From NCBI GenBank assembly GCA_015061625.1, contig SUWG01000010.1, forward strand, positions 37,520-101,519: DNA of 64,000 nucleotides. Reading direction: 5' to 3'. Origin of the DNA: Lentisphaerota bacterium. Lineage in GTDB: Bacteria; Verrucomicrobiota; Lentisphaeria; Victivallales; Victivallaceae. Below are positions 59,441-64,000 of this stretch, in pieces (position 1 is the stretch's first letter; each line of letters starts with the position of its first letter). A program made the translations under genes and the position numbers. The notes beneath the pieces were generated by a model that worked only from the letters and a program-made list of their open reading frames with translations, had not been told where the DNA came from and searched no databases.

Positions 59441-60865
59441 TTATAACCCTTTTACATAGTCGATATATCCGGCGGCTTCAAGCAGAGATTTTCTCTGATT
59501 GAAACTGTGCCATGATTTTCTTTCCGGCAAACTCCATGCGCACTCGCTGTAGGCGAATATCCGGGGGAAAAGTTTGGCGAAAATCCGGTGTTGCGGAATC
59601 GTTTCCGTCCACAGACACGCTTCGGTGCCGATGATGACATCCTTGACTTTTTCCGGCCAGATGATGTAAGGGTCGGTCATGTAAACGCCCTTTTCGGAAA
59701 GTTCAAACATCCAAGATTCCCACGGTTCATCCAGATTGGCCGGATAGTCGAAATAGAGCGATGAATGGACGGAGTAGATGATTTTATTGCCGTGCGGAGC
59801 GATTTTCAAAGGCTCCCGTATATCCAGCCAGCATTGGATCATGGTGTCAGGCGGGTAAGTCTGCCCGGAAGATGTTCCCCAGATGATCGGTGTGCGGCCT
59901 TGAGATACGATGAAGCGGGATAATTCGACCATGAATTTATTTTCCAAATCCCGCATATTTTTCAAACCTTTATCCGCCATAGCCTGTTGGCAAACCGGAC
60001 ACTTTTCCCAGTGGGTAGTGAGAGCCTCATCTCCGCCGATATGGATACAGGGTGAATCGGGAAAAAGTTCCATCAATTCGGCAAAAATTTCTTTCAGGAA
60101 CGTCATGGTTTCCGGTTTGCCGATGCAGAATTCCTCGCCGGGATTCTGCGGGTCGCAGGAGAATTGCGGATAGTGTTTCAGGAGCATTGCCGAGTGACCG
60201 GGGACATCGACTTCCGGGATGACGGTAATACCGAGATCATGGGCAAAATTGGTGATTTCAGACAAATCTTCTCTGGAATATTGTCCGTATGAAGATACAC
60301 CTGTTGCACTCAACTTGCCGGCGACCCGGCTTTGATAACGCCAGCCCTGACTGTCCACCAGGTGCCAGTGAAAATAGTTTATCCGGCAAAGCGACAGAAT
60401 GCGGAGGAATTTTTTGACCACATCTTTGCTTTGGAAGTGCCGGGCGCAATCCAGATGAAAACTGCGGAGGGTAAAGCGGGGGTGATCTTCGATTTCGGCC
60501 CCGTCAAGTCCGGCTTGCGGATCTCCGGTGATCGTGGCGGCAAAGAGCATTTGCGCCAGTGCGTTTGCGGCGTATGTCGCTCCGGTAATATCTCCGGCAG
60601 AAGCTTTGACACCTTCCGGTGAAACCGTCATTTTCCATGCTCCGGCAGGCAGAGCGGTTTTGGTTATGGTGAAATCGGCATGGTCATCATCCGCTTTTTT
60701 TACATCCAGAGCGAGGGTGTGAAACAGATTCTGCAATTCGGCAATGACTCCGGTAAACTCCTTATCCACGGCGAATGAGCGCAGGGAAGCAACCGGAAAA
60801 AAGGTGCCGGAAAGGGAGACTTTTGCCGGGATCGGCAATAAGATATCTGCACTGTTTGCTGCCAT
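59441..60865 (-). CDS. Beta-N-acetylhexosaminidase, GH20, without signal peptide
   Basis: GH20 enzymes remove terminal GlcNAc or GalNAc from chitin fragments, mucins and glycolipids by substrate-assisted catalysis. The 474-residue protein has the N-terminal GH20b-like domain, then LRSFHLDCARHFQ near 134, RINYFHWHLVDSQGWR near 158-173, and the catalytic Asp-Glu pair in CIHIGGDEAL near 277-278. It starts MAANSADILLPIPAK with no signal peptide, so it likely works in the cytoplasm on imported oligosaccharides. It is three bases after the EEP gene. Confidence 0.9.
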   Translation of the reverse strand: MAANSADILLPIPAKVSLSGTFFPVASLRSFAVDKEFTGVIAELQNLFHTLALDVKKADDDHADFTITKTALPAGAWKMTVSPEGVKASAGDITGATYAANALAQMLFAATITGDPQAGLDGAEIEDHPRFTLRSFHLDCARHFQSKDVVKKFLRILSLCRINYFHWHLVDSQGWRYQSRVAGKLSATGVSSYGQYSREDLSEITNFAHDLGITVIPEVDVPGHSAMLLKHYPQFSCDPQNPGEEFCIGKPETMTFLKEIFAELMELFPDSPCIHIGGDEALTTHWEKCPVCQQAMADKGLKNMRDLENKFMVELSRFIVSQGRTPIIWGTSSGQTYPPDTMIQCWLDIREPLKIAPHGNKIIYSVHSSLYFDYPANLDEPWESWMFELSEKGVYMTDPYIIWPEKVKDVIIGTEACLWTETIPQHRIFAKLFPRIFAYSECAWSLPERKSWHSFNQRKSLLEAAGYIDYVKGL

Positions 60866-60868
60866 GAT

Positions 60869-61591
60869 TTATAACTCCAGATCGGCGATTACGGCATAGT
60901 GGTCGCTGACGGTGCAATCGTTGCCGCGGGTGACGGCGTGACAGGTGAATTTACCTTGCGGATAACCGGCGATGAAGTCGATCTGCAGCCAGCCGAATTT
61001 GGTGGAACAGGTTGGTTCGATCGGGTGGGCATCGCTGAAAATTTCAAATTTCCGGCGGAGAAATTTTATGGAATCATCATCGGAAGCCGAATTGAGATCC
61101 CCGGCGAGAATAACCGGTGAAAGTGATTTTTTAGCGAGGAACTCCATGATGTATTCCAGTTGTTTCACCCGTCCTTCGGCATCGCCGTCAAATTCGCCCT
61201 GATATGATAAATGGGTGCAGACCATATAAAATGGGGCAGGGGCATTGACTTTAACGATCAGCGCGGGGCGCGGTTCGATATTTTCCGGCACAGGCAGGAT
61301 GAGGGAATCGACCAATTCCAGAGGGTATCTGGAAAGTATGGCGACGCCGTAAATGCCGTTGGGCGGCAGATCCATGGCCTTACCGAAAAGGTAGTTCATG
61401 CCGAGTTGTTTGGCGACTTCGGCGGGGTAGTCGATCTGTTCGCCTTTGGGGTGGCGGATGGATACTTCCTGCAATGCGACCACATCGGGAGAATATGAGG
61501 CGATATGATCGGCTTGCGGCCGGAAATCGTGAATGGTTCTGCCATTGGCAAATCCGGATTGGGTGTTGTAACTCATGACGCGCAGTTTCAT
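60869..61591 (-). CDS. Endonuclease/exonuclease/phosphatase-family protein
   Basis: The ATG at 61591 follows GAAAGGATT; an upstream in-frame TTG is not used. The 240-residue EEP-fold protein has MSYNTQSG (the Asn-containing metal site), the Glu in VVALQEVS near 40, ILSRYPLEL, FYMVCTHLSYQGEFDGD, AGDLNSASDDDSIK and the C-terminal SDHYAVIADL. This is a full catalytic set for a phosphodiesterase such as a sphingomyelinase, exonuclease III or sugar-phosphate hydrolase; the substrate is undetermined. It lies 11 bases after the HAD gene. Confidence 0.82.
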   Translation of the reverse strand: MKLRVMSYNTQSGFANGRTIHDFRPQADHIASYSPDVVALQEVSIRHPKGEQIDYPAEVAKQLGMNYLFGKAMDLPPNGIYGVAILSRYPLELVDSLILPVPENIEPRPALIVKVNAPAPFYMVCTHLSYQGEFDGDAEGRVKQLEYIMEFLAKKSLSPVILAGDLNSASDDDSIKFLRRKFEIFSDAHPIEPTCSTKFGWLQIDFIAGYPQGKFTCHAVTRGNDCTVSDHYAVIADLEL

Positions 61592-61602
61592 AAAAAATCC
61601 TT

Positions 61603-62250
61603 TCAATCACCTGTTGTCAGGTATCGGGTTAATCCGTAAAAATTATCGACCTCTTTTATGGCGGGATATTTCATTTTATCACCGAGCCCGTAACGGCAGA
61701 AAACGGCATTGACCCCGGCATTTTCAGCGGCGGCAAGATCGGTGTAATTATCTCCTATGACCAGCGATTCATGCGTGGCGGCATGATGTTTCTGCCGCAG
61801 AAAGTTGATGGCATCGGGGGCGGGTTTCAGCGGGAATCCGCTGTTGCCGCCGATATTGTCGGCGAGGAAATCATCCATATTCAAGCCGGAAATGATTTTA
61901 TCGGCGACGATTTGCGGTTTATTGCTGACGATGCATAGAGTGTATCCGGCGGCTTTAAGTTGTTGCAGGCCATCGATCACACCGGGGTAACAAAAGGTGT
62001 GAAAGAGGGGATCGGCGGCATAAAATTGCACCATGATTTTCACTGCTTCATCGAGAGTAACGGGCAGATGGACATCTTGAGTGGCACGCTCCAGCAGGAT
62101 TTTTGCTCCGTTGCCGACGAATGAGGAGATGAGTTTTTCATCGAGTTCGGGGAAGTTGAAATATTGCCGGGTGCGGTTGACTGACCTGGCGATGCCGCCG
62201 GCGGAATCGATCAGGGTGCCATCCAGATCAAATACCAGCAATCTACTCAT
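61603..62250 (-). CDS. HAD-family phosphatase, phosphoglycolate phosphatase-like
   Basis: The start is the ATG at 62250 with AAGGAGG upstream; the longer frame crosses the promoter. The 215-residue product shows all HAD motifs: FDLDGTLIDS near 6-15 (nucleophile Asp7), CIVSNKPQ near 112 and VIGDNYTDLAAAENAG near 170-185. It resembles Gph phosphatases, but in the GH20 operon could dephosphorylate a sugar phosphate. It is the first gene of the operon. Confidence 0.85.
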   Translation of the reverse strand: MSRLLVFDLDGTLIDSAGGIARSVNRTRQYFNFPELDEKLISSFVGNGAKILLERATQDVHLPVTLDEAVKIMVQFYAADPLFHTFCYPGVIDGLQQLKAAGYTLCIVSNKPQIVADKIISGLNMDDFLADNIGGNSGFPLKPAPDAINFLRQKHHAATHESLVIGDNYTDLAAAENAGVNAVFCRYGLGDKMKYPAIKEVDNFYGLTRYLTTGD

Positions 62251-62277
62251 GAAAACGAACCTCCTTTTTACGGAGAT

Positions 62278-62306
62278 AATATACCTCAAAACGGCATGAT
62301 TTACAA
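62278..62306 (-). promoter_or_regulatory. Promoter of the seven-gene GH20 operon
   Basis: On the minus strand, TTGTAA (62306-62301) and TATATT (62283-62278) are 17 bases apart, about 28 bases before the HAD gene's ATG. Confidence 0.6.
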
Positions 62307-62330
62307 ATATTCTGCCGCAGAAAAAGATAT

Positions 62331-62367
62331 AAAAAATAGCCATCCAAGTCACCTTGACCGGATGGCT
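62331..62367 (-). terminator. Terminator of the TPR gene
   Basis: On the minus strand AGCCATCC (62367-62360 reads as GGATGGCT's complement) pairs with GGATGGCT (62345-62338), with a second small helix GTCA/TGAC in the loop, followed by ATTTTTT. It lies 22 bases after the TPR gene stop. Confidence 0.82.
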
Positions 62368-62389
62368 GAAAAACCGATTATCAACCGCC

Positions 62390-64000
62390 TTACTGCGCTT
62401 GAATCTGTTGCAATATTTGGATATATTGTCGTGTGGTCTGATGATTTTCTCCCAACTCCTGTTTGGCAATATCTATCGCTTTCTGCAAATATTCCACTGC
62501 CTTGTTTTTGTCACCCAAGCGGGAATATGTAATTCCTAACCATTGATAAGAATCTGTCGTACCTAAATGTTTTTCACCGAGCAAATCCTGTCTTATATCG
62601 AGAGTTTTTTGATGAGCATTCAACGCTTCTTGAAAGTTCCCTAAATAGAAATATGATGCTCCTACTTCGTTGTATGAATGTGCCGTAGCTAAATTTTTTT
62701 CGCCGAGCAATTCCCGTCTTATGTCGAGAGCTTTTTGATGGGCATTCAATGCCTCCTGAAAATTTCCTAAACGGTAATGCGATATGCCAACTTCGTTATA
62801 TGAATATGCAGTATCTAAATGCTTTTCACCGAGCAATTCCCGTCTTATATCGAGAGCTTTTTGATGAGCATTCAACGCTTCTTGAAAGTTCCCTAAATAG
62901 AAATATGATGCTCCTACTTCGTTGTATGAATGTGCCGTAGCTAAATTTTTTTCGCCGAGCAATTCCCGTCTTATGTCGAGAGCTTTTTGATGAGCATTCA
63001 ATGCCTCCTGAAAATTTCCCAAACGGTAATGTGATACGCCAACTTCGTTGTATGAATATGCAGTATCTAAATGCTTTTCACCGAGCAATTCCCGTCTTAT
63101 GTCAAGAGCTTTTTGATTGGCATTCAATGCCTCCTGAAAATTTCCCAAACGGTAATGCGATGTGCCAACTCCATTATATGAATGTGCAGTATCTAAATTT
63201 TTTTCGCCGAGCAATTCCCGTCTTATGTCGAGAGCTTTTTGATGAGCATTCAATGCCTCCTGAAAATTTCCCAAACGGTAATGTGATACGCCAACTTCGT
63301 TGTATGAATATGCAGTGTCTAAATGCTTTTCACCGAGCAATTCCCGTTTTATATCAAGAGCTTTTTGATGGGCATTCAAAGCCAGTTGGAAATTCCCCAA
63401 GCAGTAATGTAACACTCCTATCTGGTAGTATAGTGACGCAGTATCTAAATGCTTTTCACCGAGCAATTCCCGTTTTATATCAAGAGCTTTTTGATGAGCA
63501 TTCAAAGCCAGTTGTAAATTTCCCAAACGCAAATACGCAAATCCTGTTCCGAGATATGCCTCCGCCGTACCTAAATTTTTTTCGCCGAGCAATTCCCGTC
63601 TTATGTCAAGAGCTTTTTGATGGGCATTCAGAGCCTCCTGAAAATTTCCCAAATTGAGATACGCAGCTCCAGCTCCAAAATATGCCATTGCCGTATCTAA
63701 ATTTTTTTCACCGAGTAATTCCCGTCTTATGTCGAGAGCTTTTTGATGGGCATTCAATGCCTCCTGAAAATTTCCTAAACGGTAATGCGATATGCCAACT
63801 TCGTTATATGAATATGCAGTATCTAAATGCTTTTCACCGAGCAATTCCCGTCTTATATCGAGAGCTTTTTGATGAGCATTCAACGCTTCTTGAAAGTTCC
63901 CTAAATAGAAATATGATGCTCCTACTTCGTTGTATGAATGTGCCGTAGCTAAATTTTTTTCGCCGAGCAATTCCCGTCTTATGTCGAGAGCTTTTTGATG
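62390..64000 (-). CDS. TPR protein of tandem 42-residue repeats (5' end cut by window)
   Basis: The frame is open from the right edge to the stop at 62390, at least 537 residues; the first codons are outside the window, so apparent starts near 63970 are not real. It holds about 12.5 copies of a 42-residue TPR_12/kinesin-light-chain-type repeat with the core YxxLGNFQEALNAHQKALDIRRELLGEK. The final, diverged repeats end KAVEYLQKAIDIAKQELGENHQTTRQYIQILQ. TPRs are scaffolds for protein binding; this subclass often joins signalling or caspase/STAND proteins, but the partner domain is not visible here. A terminator follows. Confidence 0.88.
   Translation of the reverse strand, partial: HQKALDIRRELLGEKNLATAHSYNEVGASYFYLGNFQEALNAHQKALDIRRELLGEKHLDTAYSYNEVGISHYRLGNFQEALNAHQKALDIRRELLGEKNLDTAMAYFGAGAAYLNLGNFQEALNAHQKALDIRRELLGEKNLGTAEAYLGTGFAYLRLGNLQLALNAHQKALDIKRELLGEKHLDTASLYYQIGVLHYCLGNFQLALNAHQKALDIKRELLGEKHLDTAYSYNEVGVSHYRLGNFQEALNAHQKALDIRRELLGEKNLDTAHSYNGVGTSHYRLGNFQEALNANQKALDIRRELLGEKHLDTAYSYNEVGVSHYRLGNFQEALNAHQKALDIRRELLGEKNLATAHSYNEVGASYFYLGNFQEALNAHQKALDIRRELLGEKHLDTAYSYNEVGISHYRLGNFQEALNAHQKALDIRRELLGEKNLATAHSYNEVGASYFYLGNFQEALNAHQKTLDIRQDLLGEKHLGTTDSYQWLGITYSRLGDKNKAVEYLQKAIDIAKQELGENHQTTRQYIQILQQIQAQ
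62709..64000 (-). repeat. 284-bp identical repeat pair, 1,008 bp apart, within the TPR gene
   Basis: Positions 62709-62992 and 63717-64000 are identical as read, and the repeat runs to the window edge. 1,008 bp equals eight 126-bp (42-codon) units, so recombination or assembly collapse would keep the frame. Shorter copies of the same units occur in between. Confidence 0.8.

Noticed and set aside
62390..64000. Possible CRISPR or satellite repeat at the right edge
   Set aside because: Units are 126 bp and code in-frame TPRs with an LGNFQEALNAHQKALDI core.
1..64000. tRNA genes, prophage and IS elements
   Set aside because: No cloverleaf with GGTTCGA-type T-loop and no transposase, integrase or phage structural gene was recognised on either strand. 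A covariance-model scan would settle tRNAs.

Overview
The window reads as a chromosomal segment of a diderm, heterotrophic bacterium of the PVC group. A Lentisphaeria/Victivallales-type organism is my best guess, inferred from gene style rather than from a marker phylogeny. The diderm envelope is shown by KdtA (lipid A to KDO), a GT9 heptosyltransferase, a Pal lipoprotein and another lipobox protein. Sugar-acid and amino-sugar catabolism (uronate isomerase, CE15-type glucuronoyl esterase, a Gfo/Idh oxidoreductase, GH20 hexosaminidase, a secreted CBM9-like protein) fits a host- or plant-polysaccharide degrader. Coding density is high, base composition is near 50% GC, and no prophage, IS transposase, tRNA or CRISPR array was seen.

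Layout. 0-5.2 kb: a membrane protein cut by the left edge, an AzlCD exporter, the rpmF-plsX pair followed by a GT-C-like membrane glycosyltransferase, then a 666-bp gene-free block packed with direct and inverted repeats. 5.2-9.4 kb: metG, a second polytopic glycosyltransferase-like gene and the RNase P RNA gene rnpB. 9.4-17.2 kb (plus strand): a phosphodiesterase, a heptosyltransferase, a secreted protein, an RlmCD-like rRNA methyltransferase, then ptsH-ptsI-kdtA. 17.3-23.9 kb (minus): a 1,591-residue inner-membrane-anchored BspA-type leucine-rich-repeat protein downstream of metX-metW. 24-28 kb: a secreted alpha/beta hydrolase, rpmE and prfA, and a pssA-epimerase pair. 28.2-36.8 kb (minus): a long operon purB-uxaC-purM-AI-2E-type permease-lipoprotein lipase-DUF4105-like protein. 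37-46 kb: a VOC protein, a secreted NTF2-like protein, an orphan OppB permease, a UMF1 transporter and topoisomerase IV (parE-parC). 45.7-48.2 kb: CE15 esterase plus Gfo/Idh oxidoreductase. 48.4-51.9 kb: a complete SAM-recycling operon, metK-adenosine kinase-ahcY. 52-56 kb: pal, and divergently ilvE-panC-hisD. 56.1-62.3 kb (minus): a seven-gene operon around a GH20 hexosaminidase. 62.4 kb to the right edge: a TPR protein made of near-identical 126-bp units, cut by the window edge.

Pathway links. MetX/MetW (methionine synthesis) and metK-adoK-ahcY (SAM use and recovery) together make a methyl-cycle set. The CE15 esterase and UxaC could act in sequence on glucuronate. PtsH/PtsI sit with kdtA but no enzyme II gene is in view. 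Promoter-like sequences recur with a TTGnnn box, a 16-17 base spacer and a TATATT -10 box; they place several start codons and are listed individually. Positions and reading frames were read by hand; family assignments rest on recognisable motifs, not on database searches.
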